NCBI RefSeq assembly: GCF_003096715.1
Contig: NZ_QEOL01000023.1
Span: 62,001-126,000 of the forward strand
Direction of reading: 5' to 3'
DNA length: 64,000 nucleotides
Source: Paraburkholderia silvatlantica
GTDB lineage: Bacteria; Pseudomonadota; Gammaproteobacteria; Burkholderiales; Burkholderiaceae
The notes below the pieces were generated by a model. The model saw nothing but the letters and a program-made list of their open reading frames with translations. It made no database searches and had not been told where the DNA came from. Position numbers and translations under genes: made by a program. Positions 26,585 to 35,277 of this stretch are shown here, in pieces. Every line of letters begins with the position of its first letter. The first letter of the stretch is position 1.

Positions 26585-27478
26585 ATGCTGCAATTTATCG
26601 TCGACGCCCTGATACGCACGTCGGACATCATGCTGGTTGCTGTGGGGCTCAGCGTCGTGTACTCGCTGGTCAAGTTCCCCAACATCGCACATGTGCAGTA
26701 CGCCATGCTAGGCGCGTTCGGTACGCTTGGGCTGACTCGCGTGGGCATGCCGCTTCCGCTCGCACTATTCGGCTCCTGCGTTGGGATGGGCATGCTTGCC
26801 GTGTTGCTTAACGTGCTGGTATTCAAGCGGTTACTCCGCTCAGGCAGTTCAATCGCGATGATTGGCTCGCTTGCCATCTCGATGATTATCATTGCGGTCG
26901 TCCTGGGCGTCGCTGGGTCTCGCCCGTTCCGCTACTCGTCGGGGCTTCCCCGCCCCATCTCACTGGGGTCGACAACCATCTCGATTGACCAGCTTGTGTC
27001 GATTGGATGTGGTTTTGGCTGCGTAGCGCTGTTGGCCGTGTTGCTCTTCAAGACAGGCGTTGGACGTTCAATGCGCGCGATGTCTTCGAATCCGGCTCTC
27101 GCCGCCGCGACTGGCGTTGACGGTACTCGAGTGGTGAACGGGATTACCTTCCTTAGCGGAGCGCTTGCTGCGCTTGGCGGAACCATGCTCGGTCTGACCG
27201 AGACAGTCCACGTTGGACTTGGCACGAATCTGCTACTGCCCGTCTTCGCCGCAGCGATTCTTGGCGGACTGGGAAATCCACTTGGTGCAGCAGCTGGCGC
27301 GCTGCTGATATCAATCGCGGAAACACTCGTCACGAACCTGGACTTCGGCTGGCTGTTCGGGACGTCTGATGTCTATGTTCCGATTACCTATATTGGCGCT
27401 GCGTCGTTCCTGATACTCCTTATCGCACTGCTGTTCAAGCCATACGGCATCTTTGACCGGGAGGTGCGCCGTGTATAG
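26585..27478 (+). CDS. Branched-chain amino acid-type ABC transporter permease, LivH-like
   Basis: A 297-residue inner-membrane permease with about eight helices. The start is ATG 26585, with GGAGAG just upstream; the frame also has a TTG at 26573. LivH features are VVYSLVKFPNIAHVQYAMLGAFG near the N-terminus, RAMSSNPALAAATGVD in the coupling loop and AAILGGLGNPLGAAAGA near residue 235. It overlaps the next permease gene by eight bases, indicating translational coupling. Confidence 0.92.
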   Translation: MLQFIVDALIRTSDIMLVAVGLSVVYSLVKFPNIAHVQYAMLGAFGTLGLTRVGMPLPLALFGSCVGMGMLAVLLNVLVFKRLLRSGSSIAMIGSLAISMIIIAVVLGVAGSRPFRYSSGLPRPISLGSTTISIDQLVSIGCGFGCVALLAVLLFKTGVGRSMRAMSSNPALAAATGVDGTRVVNGITFLSGALAALGGTMLGLTETVHVGLGTNLLLPVFAAAILGGLGNPLGAAAGALLISIAETLVTNLDFGWLFGTSDVYVPITYIGAASFLILLIALLFKPYGIFDREVRRV

Positions 27479-28355
27479 CTTTCTTTTGCACGTAGCGACG
27501 CTCAGTTGCATTTACGCGCTTCTCGCGCTAGGGCTGAACCTTCAGGCGGGATTTGCTGGGCTCCTGAATTTCGGCTTTATCGCGTTCGCCGGAGTGGGCG
27601 CCTATGCGTCTGCCATCACGGCATCGCTCGGATATCCCGCTCCCGTCGGAATTTTGGTCGGCGTTGTGGCCGCATTGTTTGTGGGTTTCGCCATGGCACG
27701 ACTAGGACGGAATCTCGCATCGGACTACTGGGCGATTGCGACTCTCGCGATCGCTGAGCTCATCAGAACTGTGGCGCTAAATGAGACCTGGCTCACAGGA
27801 GGTGCACAGGGAATCAGCGGAGTCCCGGAACTCTTCCGAACCGCTGCGAGCGTGGAGAGCGATCTTGCGTTTTTTGCGCTTGCTCTGGCGATGGTGGTGA
27901 TTGCGTTTCTTGCTTGTATGCGGCTCACGCGTGGTCGGTTCGGCCGGGCAATCCGTTTGATGCGTGAAGAACCGGCATTGGCGACCAGCCTTGGATACCA
28001 GCTTGTACCGCTCAAGGTGAAGGCTACGGTCACGGGTGCTGCAATTGCGTCTGTGGGCGGTTCACTGCTCGCTCACTATATGAGCTTCGTTGGGCCGGAC
28101 TACATGCTGGCGTCGGAGACCTTCGTCATCTGGACGATGGTCATGATTGGCGGGCTAGGCAACAACCTTGGAGTCGTACTTGGTGCAGTACTCGTCGAAG
28201 CAATCTACAGCGCCGTCCCATTCGTCAAAGACTACCTCGACATCAGTAGCGACATCGCTGGTGCGGTTCGGCTCGGAGCAATCGGCGTCATCTTGCTCGC
28301 GTGCCTCCTGGCCCGCCCGGGTGGCTTGGTCCCCGAAAGAATTCGGAGCGCATGA
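27471..28355 (+). CDS. Branched-chain amino acid-type ABC transporter permease, LivM-like
   Basis: A 294-residue permease from GTG 27471, preceded by GGGAGG and overlapping the livH-like stop. Family patterns are LQAGFAGLLNFGFIAFAGVGAY, NETWLTGGAQGISGVP, RLMREEPALATSLGY and WTMVMIGGLGNNLGVVLGA. It partners the LivH-like protein to form the membrane channel. Its stop overlaps the ATPase start (ATGA). Confidence 0.92.
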   Translation: MYSFLLHVATLSCIYALLALGLNLQAGFAGLLNFGFIAFAGVGAYASAITASLGYPAPVGILVGVVAALFVGFAMARLGRNLASDYWAIATLAIAELIRTVALNETWLTGGAQGISGVPELFRTAASVESDLAFFALALAMVVIAFLACMRLTRGRFGRAIRLMREEPALATSLGYQLVPLKVKATVTGAAIASVGGSLLAHYMSFVGPDYMLASETFVIWTMVMIGGLGNNLGVVLGAVLVEAIYSAVPFVKDYLDISSDIAGAVRLGAIGVILLACLLARPGGLVPERIRSA

Positions 28356-29146
28356 TGAGCACGATACTTCGTCTGCAAGACGTCTATAAGGCCTTTGGTG
28401 GGAACCACGTATTGACCGGCCTCAATTTCAACGTGCGCCAGGGCGAAATCGTTGGTCTGCTTGGGCCGAATGGTTGCGGAAAGAGTACCGTGTTGAACGT
28501 TATAACGGGATACTGCTCCATAGACCGCGGTGCGGTGGAGGTCCGTGGAGAGCGCGTGAGTGGTCTGGCTGCGCACCAGATTGCTGCAAAAAGTGTGCGA
28601 CGCACTTTCCAGTTGCCGTCTATGCCAGGCCGAATGACGGTGGAAGAAGTCGTGATGGCTGCGTCAACGCGAAGTCACGGTCTATTCAGCACACTTTGGC
28701 GGTCCGCCAAAGTAAGGCGACTTGAGCAGGAGACGCGTGAACGCGCGCGTCAACTTCTCGAAGAGTTACTGCTCACAAAGGTCGCACATCTTCCCGCTGC
28801 GTCCATTTCTGGTGGGCAGAAGAAACTCCTTGGCATTGCTTGCGCAATGATGGAACAGCCCTTGCTGTTGCTGCTCGACGAGCCTATGGCTGGCGTTCAC
28901 CCGAACCTGCGCGCAGAACTCGTCACTACGCTAAAGCGAATAAACAGTCAGGGTATTACGCTGGTCATCATCGAGCACGATATGCACTTCATTTCCGAAA
29001 CGTGCAGCCGCTGTATCGTACTCGACAAGGGCAGGACGGTTGCTGACTGTCTTCCCTCGGAACTTGAAACCCACGAGAGCGTCGTCGAGGCCTACCTCGG
29101 CAAGAAGCCCGGCAGGCAATACCAGGTCGCGGGAGCAGTCGCATGA
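28352..29146 (+). CDS. Branched-chain amino acid-type ABC transporter ATPase, LivG-like
   Basis: A 264-residue ATPase from ATG 28352. It has Walker A GPNGCGKST, the signature SISGGQKK, Walker B LLLLLDEPMAGVHP and the switch His in IIEHDM. The long insertion after the Q-loop (MPGRMTVEEVVMAA, then a helical stretch) is the LivG feature that separates it from LivF. It overlaps both neighbours by four bases. Confidence 0.93.
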   Translation: MMSTILRLQDVYKAFGGNHVLTGLNFNVRQGEIVGLLGPNGCGKSTVLNVITGYCSIDRGAVEVRGERVSGLAAHQIAAKSVRRTFQLPSMPGRMTVEEVVMAASTRSHGLFSTLWRSAKVRRLEQETRERARQLLEELLLTKVAHLPAASISGGQKKLLGIACAMMEQPLLLLLDEPMAGVHPNLRAELVTTLKRINSQGITLVIIEHDMHFISETCSRCIVLDKGRTVADCLPSELETHESVVEAYLGKKPGRQYQVAGAVA

Positions 29147-29862
29147 TATCGGTCAACAACGTCGTCGCTGGCTACACGCGCGAAGTCGACATTCTTCGCG
29201 ATATCTCTATCAACGCGCGTCAACTGGAGATTGTGACCATCCTGGGCCCCAATGGTTGCGGTAAGTCGACGCTGCTGAAGACGGTCGCCGGGTTTCTTCT
29301 GCCCCGGCGAGGTACGGTTACATTAGGCGATGCAGACATCGGGCAGGTACCCGTACATGGAAAGGTCAGAAAGCACGAAATCGGTTTCGTGCCCCAGACG
29401 GACAATGTGTTCGGGGCGTTGTCCGTCTGGGAAAACCTCATGCTCGGCGGGCAGTTCATGCGGGAAAACGACAGGAGGGAAAGGCTCGACGCTTTGTGCG
29501 ACGCTTACGCGGTGCTCAAACGGAAACTTCGGGCACGGGCGTCGAGTTTGTCAGGTGGCGAACGGCAGATTCTGTCTCTCGCACGTGCATTGATGCCAAG
29601 GCCTCGCTTCCTTTTGCTTGACGAGCCTTCGGCGGGATTGTCGCCCAAAATGCTCGGCGAGGTGTTCGATGCAATCATCGAGCTACGTAACACCGAGCGT
29701 ATCGGCGTCTTGATGGTGGAACAGAATGCCACGGAGGCGTTACGCATTTCCGACCGAACCTATGTTCTTTCGATGGGGCAGGTCGCCCTGGAGGGAAAAT
29801 CCTCCGACCTGCTCGAAAGCGATGAGATGCGTCGTCTCTACCTGGGAGGTCGACCACACTGA
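29143..29862 (+). CDS. Branched-chain amino acid-type ABC transporter ATPase, LivF-like
   Basis: A 239-residue ATPase, last gene of the importer operon. It has Walker A GPNGCGKST, signature LSGGERQ, Walker B FLLLDEPSAGLSP and a switch-region MVEQNATEAL. EIGFVPQTDNVFGALSVWENL is the usual LivF Q-loop. A terminator-like stem follows at 29893-29924. Confidence 0.93.
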   Translation: MISVNNVVAGYTREVDILRDISINARQLEIVTILGPNGCGKSTLLKTVAGFLLPRRGTVTLGDADIGQVPVHGKVRKHEIGFVPQTDNVFGALSVWENLMLGGQFMRENDRRERLDALCDAYAVLKRKLRARASSLSGGERQILSLARALMPRPRFLLLDEPSAGLSPKMLGEVFDAIIELRNTERIGVLMVEQNATEALRISDRTYVLSMGQVALEGKSSDLLESDEMRRLYLGGRPH

Positions 29863-29892
29863 TAATTCGTTCCCGCGTTGAGCATGCTGCTG

Positions 29893-29924
29893 GCGCTCCT
29901 TGCACTGCGACCGGCAAGGTGCGC
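29893..29924 (+). terminator. Terminator-like hairpin after the ABC operon
   Basis: An 11-bp stem with one mismatch (arms 29893-29903 and 29914-29924, 10-base loop). It has no T-run, so it may act with Rho or only protect the 3' end. Confidence 0.4.
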
Positions 29925-30003
29925 TCGCAAGCCCGTTATGAATGTGAACAGGCCCTGGCCAGCAGATGAAGGCAGACCGGCATGGCGTTCAGTCGTCAAT
30001 GCG

Positions 30004-30423
30004 CTAATCAGCACCCGCGCCAGGAGATAGAGGCGCTCCACGGCGCGTCACGAGTTCGTACGGCTCGCTGCGGGACGCAACATGGAGTGCGCGTTTCCTG
30101 GCCCAACCTTGACTCGTGCAGAAGTCCACAACCGCGACTGGCAACATCGCAACGTATTGAGGGTCTTTCTGCAAGCGTGACATCGTCGTGAAGGCCGACG
30201 TGGTTTCGACGAGATGCAGCGGCGGCCGGAGGCCGGCTTCGTGGAACTCGCGCTCGAGCAGGCGGCGAATCGGCATGTTGGCGCGATAAACGACCCTGCG
30301 GGCATCCTCCAGGTCGGCAAGACATACCGGCTGTGCGTCAGCAAGCGGGTGCTCTGCGTTTGCCATGACGGCAAGCGTTCCAATGAAAAAGGGACGCCAA
30401 CACTGATATTTGATTGTCGACAC
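30004..30423 (-). pseudogene. Truncated LysR-type regulator, C-terminal effector domain only
   Basis: About 125 residues match the second half of a LysR co-inducer domain: TLAVMANAEHPLADAQ, MPIRRLLEREFHEAGLRPPLHLVETTS-like stretch (residues 50-75), QYVAMLPVAVVDF, and a normal C-terminal RRGAPLSPGA. The helix-turn-helix and first effector lobe are missing. The only upstream start in frame is a GTG made by the operator sequence at 30411-30440, so the gene was cut at or beside that site. It was probably the local regulator before the present arrangement. Confidence 0.75.
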
Positions 30424-30440
30424 TTGTGTAGAATAAACGG
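30411..30440. promoter_or_regulatory. Putative GntR operator upstream of the ferredoxin oxidoreductase gene (site D)
   Basis: TGATTGTCGACACTTGTGTA followed by GAATAAACGG. It shares 15 contiguous bases (TGTCGACACTTGTGTA, minus its ends) with site C. It ends 83 bases before the ATG at 30524. Confidence 0.6.
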
Positions 30441-30523
30441 TGGCAGGAATGCTGGTTCAGTGGGAGCGAATTGTGGGACTGGATGTCCCATCCCGCTGAA
30501 CATGCCGCTTCGAAGGAGTGACC

Positions 30524-33500
30524 ATGACGCTACGAACCGTAACTCTCGACGACAAGTACACCCTCGACAGCGGGCGTATTTTCCTGACCGGTGTGCAGGC
30601 GCTCGTTCGCCTTCCATTGATGCAGCATCGGCGTGACAAGGCCAACGGCCTGAATACAGCCGGCTACGTTTCAGGCTACCGAGGGTCCCCTCTCGGCACT
30701 TACGACGCCGAGTTGGGTAAGGCAAGCAAGTTTCTCAAGGCGGCGAATGTCGTATTCGTACCGGGTGTCAATGAGGATCTGGCGGCCACGGCAGTTTGGG
30801 GCACGCAGCAGGCCGAAGTAGGCGGAGAAGGGAAGTACGACGGCGTTTTCTCCATTTGGTATGGCAAAGGTCCAGGCGTCGACCGAAGCGGCGACGCCTT
30901 TCGTCACGCCAATCTTGCCGGGAGCTCGAAGCAAGGCGGCGTGCTTTTGCTCATGGGCGATGACCATACGTGCGAGTCGTCAACCACTTGCCATCAGTCG
31001 GAATTTGCGTTGGTCGACGCGTCGATTCCCATCCTGAGCCCGAGTGGCGTGCAGGAAATTATTGACTACGGTCTGTACGGTTGGGCGATGTCGCGGTACT
31101 CGGGATGCTGGGTCGGTCTCAAGTGTGTGAAAGACACCGCCGATGCATCGGCGGCAATCGATGTCGACCTCGACCGCGTTACACCGCAACTTCCCACCAG
31201 CATGGAAATGCCTGCGGGCGGACTCAACCTCCGGCATCCTGACACGCCACAGGAGCAGGAATTCCGGCTTCACAACTACAAGCTTGATGCAGTGCGCGCC
31301 TTCGTTCGGGTCAACGGGCTCGACCGGGTCACGCTGGGCAAACCTGGTGCGCGACTCGGCATCGTTACGCACGGCAAGAGCTATCTGGACCTTTTGCAGG
31401 CTATCGACGACCTGAACGTCACCGAAGCAGACCTGGAGTCCGTGGGTGTAGCCATCTACAAGGTTGCGTGCACATGGCCACTCGAGCCTCAGGGCATCCA
31501 GGCGTTCGCTTCCGGGCTTGACCTTCTCATGGTCGTTGAGGAGAAGCGGAGTCTGCTTGAGTCCCAGATTAAGGACATTCTGTATCGCGAGCCGCACGCG
31601 CCAGTGGTCATCGGGAAGCATGACGAGAGCGGCAAGAAGCTCTTCGCCGTCGAGATGTCGCTGAATTCACTCCAGATTGCTATCGCGTTGGGCCAGCGTC
31701 TGGTGCAGCACGCAGACGGCAAAGGCATCGCAGAACGTCTCGAGTTGCTGATGGAACTGGGCAAGGTTGAATTTGCCCCCGAAGCGATGCTGCGCAGCTT
31801 CTACTTCTGCAGTGGCTGCCCGCATAACTCCTCGACGGTCATCCCGGAAGGAAGCAAAGCCTACGCCGGAATCGGTTGCAGCTGGATGGCGCAGACGATG
31901 GACCGCAACACGATGGGTTACACGCAAATGGGCGCCGAGGGGATGGCATGGGTTGGCGAGGCGCCTTTCTCCAGGCGCGGGCACATGTTCCAGAACATGG
32001 GCGACGGTACCTACTTTCATTCGGGCCTGCTAGCCGTGCGTGCGGCGGTCGCTGCCAGGACCAACATCACGTTCAAGATTCTGTACAACGACGCCGTGGC
32101 GATGACCGGTGGCCAACGGCACGATGGTCAACTTAGTCCGATGACCATCACGACGCAGGTGCATTCTGAAGGCGTTAGCCGCATCGCCGTCGTTTCGGAC
32201 GACCCGTCGAAGTACCCGGCAGATGCCGGCTGGGCACGGGGCGTTACGATCCATCATCGCTCCGAGTTGCAAAAGGTTCAGGAGCAGCTTCGCGACGTTC
32301 CGGGGGTCACGGTACTGGTTTACGACCAGACTTGCGCGGCCGAAAACCGTCGTCGTCGCAAGCGCAACCAGTTTCCCGACCCAGCGAAGCGCCTTGTCAT
32401 CAACGACCTCGTCTGTGAAGGCTGTGGCGACTGCGGCGTGAAGTCAAACTGCGTTTCGCTTGTGCCGCTCGAGACGGAGCATGGGCGCAAACGCGCCATC
32501 GACCAGTCGGCATGCAACAAGGACTTTTCGTGCAACAACGGCTTTTGTCCGAGCTTTGTCACGGTACTCGGCGGGAGTCTGCGAAAGGCTGGAACCATCA
32601 GACCGAACATCGAGTTGTTCCCGGCACTGGTCGAACCTGAACTGCCCTCGGTCGAGAACGGGGTCTATTCCATCATCGTGACGGGTGTTGGCGGCACCGG
32701 AGTTGTGACCATCGGAGCCATTCTCGGCATGGCGGCTCATCTTGAAGGCAAAGGTTGCGGAATTCTTGACATGGCCGGTCTTGCTCAAAAGGGCGGCTCG
32801 GTATGGTCACATCTGCGGTTCGGCAAGAGCCCGAGCGCTATCAAGGCCATCCGTATCGCTGTTGGCGGTGCCGATGCAGTACTGGGCTGCGACATGGTCG
32901 TGGCCGCGAGCCGAAAGACGCTCGCTGCGACGCGAAAGGGCGCAACGCGCATGCTCATCAACACGCATGAGGTTATGACGGGTGAGTTCACGCGACACCC
33001 CGACCTTACGTTCCCAGCGCCGGAACTGCGCAAGGGCATCGCAGATGCCGTCGGCAGGGACCGTGTCGAGTTTGTCGATGCGACGAAGTACGCCCTCAAC
33101 ATCTTCGGTGACACGATTGCGGGCAATATGTTCATGCTTGGCTATGCCTACCAGCGCGGTCTCATCCCGATTGGCTCGGAGGCAATCAATGCCGCCATCG
33201 AGCTCAATGGCGCGGGCGTCAAGATGAACAAGGAAGCGTTTCTGTGGGGGCGCCGTGCGGCTCAATCGCCCGCTTCGGCCGAGCGGGTACTCGCCGCGGC
33301 AAAGCCGGTGAACGAGTCCGTCCGTATTTCGTCATCGCTCGACGAGTTTATCGAACGCAAGGTCAAATTCCTGACCGCCTATCAGAATGCCGCATACGGT
33401 GAACGCTTCCGCAGGCTCGTTGGCAAGGTTCGCGACTGGGAGCGCACCGTTATGCCGCGTCAGGAGACCGTCACCCGTACTGTAGCAAGCGGCTATTTTA

Positions 33501-33997
33501 AGGTCCTCGCCTATAAGGATGAGTATGAGGTAGCAAGGCTCCACGCTTCGCCCGAGTTCGTCGAGAGCATCAAACAGCAGTTTGAGGGCGACTTCCGTAT
33601 CGCATTCAATCTGGCCCCACCCCTTTTCGCGCGCAAGGACGAGTTGAGCGGCGAGCCGCGCAAGAAGGAATATGGGGCCTGGATTTTGCCCGCGTTCCGC
33701 ATGCTCGCAAAGATGAAGGTGCTGCGGGGAACCGCATTCGACGTGTTTGGCTATACGGTCGAGCGTCGGTTGGAGCGAGGCCTGATATATCGCTACGAGC
33801 AAACGGTCGACGAGATTCTCCGTCATGGCACCGCGCGCAATTATCAAACCGCTGTGCGTGCAGCGGGCATGGTGGAGAAGATCCGTGGGTATGGACACGT
33901 CAAGGAGCGCAACCTGAAGTCCGTGGACGTCGAATGGACGAACGCCGTTGCTCAGCTGTCGAAGCCCACCGTGATTGAAGTCAGGCAGGTCGCTTGA
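30524..33997 (+). CDS. Indolepyruvate ferredoxin oxidoreductase family protein, fused alpha/beta/gamma
   Basis: A 1157-residue one-chain 2-oxoacid:ferredoxin oxidoreductase. The N-terminal pyrimidine-binding part has AGYVSGYRGSPLGTYDAEL. CSGCPHNSST (near residue 435) opens the TPP-binding part, with GAEGMAWVGEAPFS and ILYNDAVAMTGGQ. A ferredoxin-like cluster segment has CEGCGDCGVKSNC and CNKDFSCNNGFCPSF (near 630-680). The gamma domain follows (TGVGGTGVVTIGAILGMAAH, MAGLAQKGGSVWSH). Such enzymes convert arylpyruvates to aryl-acetyl-CoA with ferredoxin reduction; the fused form is typical of aerobic proteobacteria. SD GAAGGAG precedes ATG 30524. It lies between operator D and a strong inverted repeat. 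Confidence 0.92.
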   Translation: MTLRTVTLDDKYTLDSGRIFLTGVQALVRLPLMQHRRDKANGLNTAGYVSGYRGSPLGTYDAELGKASKFLKAANVVFVPGVNEDLAATAVWGTQQAEVGGEGKYDGVFSIWYGKGPGVDRSGDAFRHANLAGSSKQGGVLLLMGDDHTCESSTTCHQSEFALVDASIPILSPSGVQEIIDYGLYGWAMSRYSGCWVGLKCVKDTADASAAIDVDLDRVTPQLPTSMEMPAGGLNLRHPDTPQEQEFRLHNYKLDAVRAFVRVNGLDRVTLGKPGARLGIVTHGKSYLDLLQAIDDLNVTEADLESVGVAIYKVACTWPLEPQGIQAFASGLDLLMVVEEKRSLLESQIKDILYREPHAPVVIGKHDESGKKLFAVEMSLNSLQIAIALGQRLVQHADGKGIAERLELLMELGKVEFAPEAMLRSFYFCSGCPHNSSTVIPEGSKAYAGIGCSWMAQTMDRNTMGYTQMGAEGMAWVGEAPFSRRGHMFQNMGDGTYFHSGLLAVRAAVAARTNITFKILYNDAVAMTGGQRHDGQLSPMTITTQVHSEGVSRIAVVSDDPSKYPADAGWARGVTIHHRSELQKVQEQLRDVPGVTVLVYDQTCAAENRRRRKRNQFPDPAKRLVINDLVCEGCGDCGVKSNCVSLVPLETEHGRKRAIDQSACNKDFSCNNGFCPSFVTVLGGSLRKAGTIRPNIELFPALVEPELPSVENGVYSIIVTGVGGTGVVTIGAILGMAAHLEGKGCGILDMAGLAQKGGSVWSHLRFGKSPSAIKAIRIAVGGADAVLGCDMVVAASRKTLAATRKGATRMLINTHEVMTGEFTRHPDLTFPAPELRKGIADAVGRDRVEFVDATKYALNIFGDTIAGNMFMLGYAYQRGLIPIGSEAINAAIELNGAGVKMNKEAFLWGRRAAQSPASAERVLAAAKPVNESVRISSSLDEFIERKVKFLTAYQNAAYGERFRRLVGKVRDWERTVMPRQETVTRTVASGYFKVLAYKDEYEVARLHASPEFVESIKQQFEGDFRIAFNLAPPLFARKDELSGEPRKKEYGAWILPAFRMLAKMKVLRGTAFDVFGYTVERRLERGLIYRYEQTVDEILRHGTARNYQTAVRAAGMVEKIRGYGHVKERNLKSVDVEWTNAVAQLSKPTVIEVRQVA

Positions 33998-34023
33998 AAG
34001 GCGCGAAGACCGCAACTGGCGGC

Positions 34024-34060
34024 GATGACGGAATCTGGCATGTTATGCGATTCCGTCATC
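34024..34060. terminator. Large hairpin between convergent ior and gntR genes
   Basis: A perfect 12-bp stem (GATGACGGAATC at 34024-34035 with GATTCCGTCATC at 34049-34060). The loop forms an additional GCAT/ATGC stem, making a long bulged hairpin. No T-run follows on either strand. Its position between convergent genes suggests bidirectional termination. Confidence 0.6.
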
Positions 34061-34112
34061 GAAGCCTTGAAACAGGCGGTGTGCTGCGAGGGAACCGGCT
34101 TGCATGCTTTGC

Positions 34113-34838
34113 CTATTGTGAGTAAAGCTTCACAACGCCGGCATCCACAACCTTGGCAATTTCCTCCATACGCCAGGTGATGTGCTTCTCGGTTAACTCC
34201 CGGCAACGCCGCGCGTCGCGAGCCTCAATGGCGTCGAGGATGTCCAGGTGTTCCGCGAATGCATCGTGGCCGCGTTGTTCAAGGTCGACCCAACGTACGA
34301 AATGGATGCGCGCGTTGATGTTATAGAGCGCGCGAACCATTTCGTTATTTCCAGATAGCGCCACTAGCCGTACATGAAATTCTTCGTCTCGCGCGACCAG
34401 TTGAGCTGCGGGCGCCTGCGCGGCCTTGTTCTTCATCACGTCTTTCCAGAACTTGCGCAAGGCGCGCACGTCCTTGGCGTCTGCGCGCTCGACTGCGAGC
34501 TGAACGGCCGATGCTTCGATGCTGCGCCGGAGTTCGAACAGGTCAAAGATGTCCTGACGATTCAGCTCCCGGATGAAGAACCCACGGTTGGGGACAAAGT
34601 TCAGCAGGTTTTCGGCAACAAGTCGGTTGAGCGCCTCTCGAAGGGGAGTGCGACTCACATCGAACTTCTCTGAGAGTTCGAGTTCGTTTACCCGCTCGCC
34701 TGGCCGAATCGTGTACAGGACGGCCATCTGCTTCAAATGCTCATAAAGGTCATTGACCGTGAGTCCGGCCCGCTTTGGAGCGCTCGTCTCCCGAACGCGC
34801 GGTTTAGAATCACGAATGAGCGAAGTGTAGCCTGCCAT
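34113..34838 (-). CDS. GntR family transcriptional regulator, FCD domain
   Basis: A 241-residue FadR-type regulator. The N-terminal winged helix has LYTIRPGERVNELELSEKFDVSRTPLREALNRLVAENLL (residues about 42-80). The C-terminal FCD ligand domain has DIFDLFELRRSIEASAVQLA, the metal-binding DEEFHVRLVALSGN and HLDILDAIEARD. An SD-like AAAGGAA precedes the ATG. FCD regulators usually repress amino-acid or organic-acid catabolic genes and release DNA on binding the substrate. Seven GTGTMGACA-type sites in the spacers of this module, one about 180 bases upstream of this gene, are its likely targets. Confidence 0.92.
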   Translation of the reverse strand: MAGYTSLIRDSKPRVRETSAPKRAGLTVNDLYEHLKQMAVLYTIRPGERVNELELSEKFDVSRTPLREALNRLVAENLLNFVPNRGFFIRELNRQDIFDLFELRRSIEASAVQLAVERADAKDVRALRKFWKDVMKNKAAQAPAAQLVARDEEFHVRLVALSGNNEMVRALYNINARIHFVRWVDLEQRGHDAFAEHLDILDAIEARDARRCRELTEKHITWRMEEIAKVVDAGVVKLYSQ

Positions 34839-35277
34839 TGGTTGTTCCTTTCTAATGCATTACGCTATTTGTAATTCTCTTTAAGAGCCCCTCGCCCTCG
34901 ACGGTCTTTCATCACCCGATATGCGTTTTACGGGGAGGCACGCGCCTTCGTTGGGGACTTACGCATGTGGGTTGCTCGAGAGGTGCGACTCAGACGTCTC
35001 CCGTCTTTGCGGACTGAAAGTGTAGGCAATACTGTATTCTACAACACCCATCGCCTCGTATCGTTACTGGGCGGGTGTGAGCCGCCCGGCAGTCTCTCTG
35101 TCCCCGCACGTTTCCGTCTGGCAGATGGACGACGCAACGCGGCACTATCCGTGTTGTTGACCCCCGTGGTGTGATTCGATGAATGAATGGAGGGGCGCGC
35201 CACCAACCCATCCAACACCGCAATGTCGGCGACACACGATTTACTTGCGCGTGAGCCATTTGAGATGCGAAGGGAAA
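34839..35277. other. Spacer between gntR and dadA-like genes
   Basis: A 439-base stretch upstream of gntR and downstream of the dadA-like gene. Operator site E lies at 35017-35043. Short frames here (34965-35174) have no SD or protein-like pattern. Confidence 0.5.
35017..35043. promoter_or_regulatory. Putative GntR operator upstream of gntR (site E)
   Basis: AAAGTGTAGGCAATACTG followed by TATTCTACA. It is the weakest match to the GTGTMGACA core (one change, AGGCA). It lies about 180 bases upstream of the gntR start and may serve autoregulation. Confidence 0.4.
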
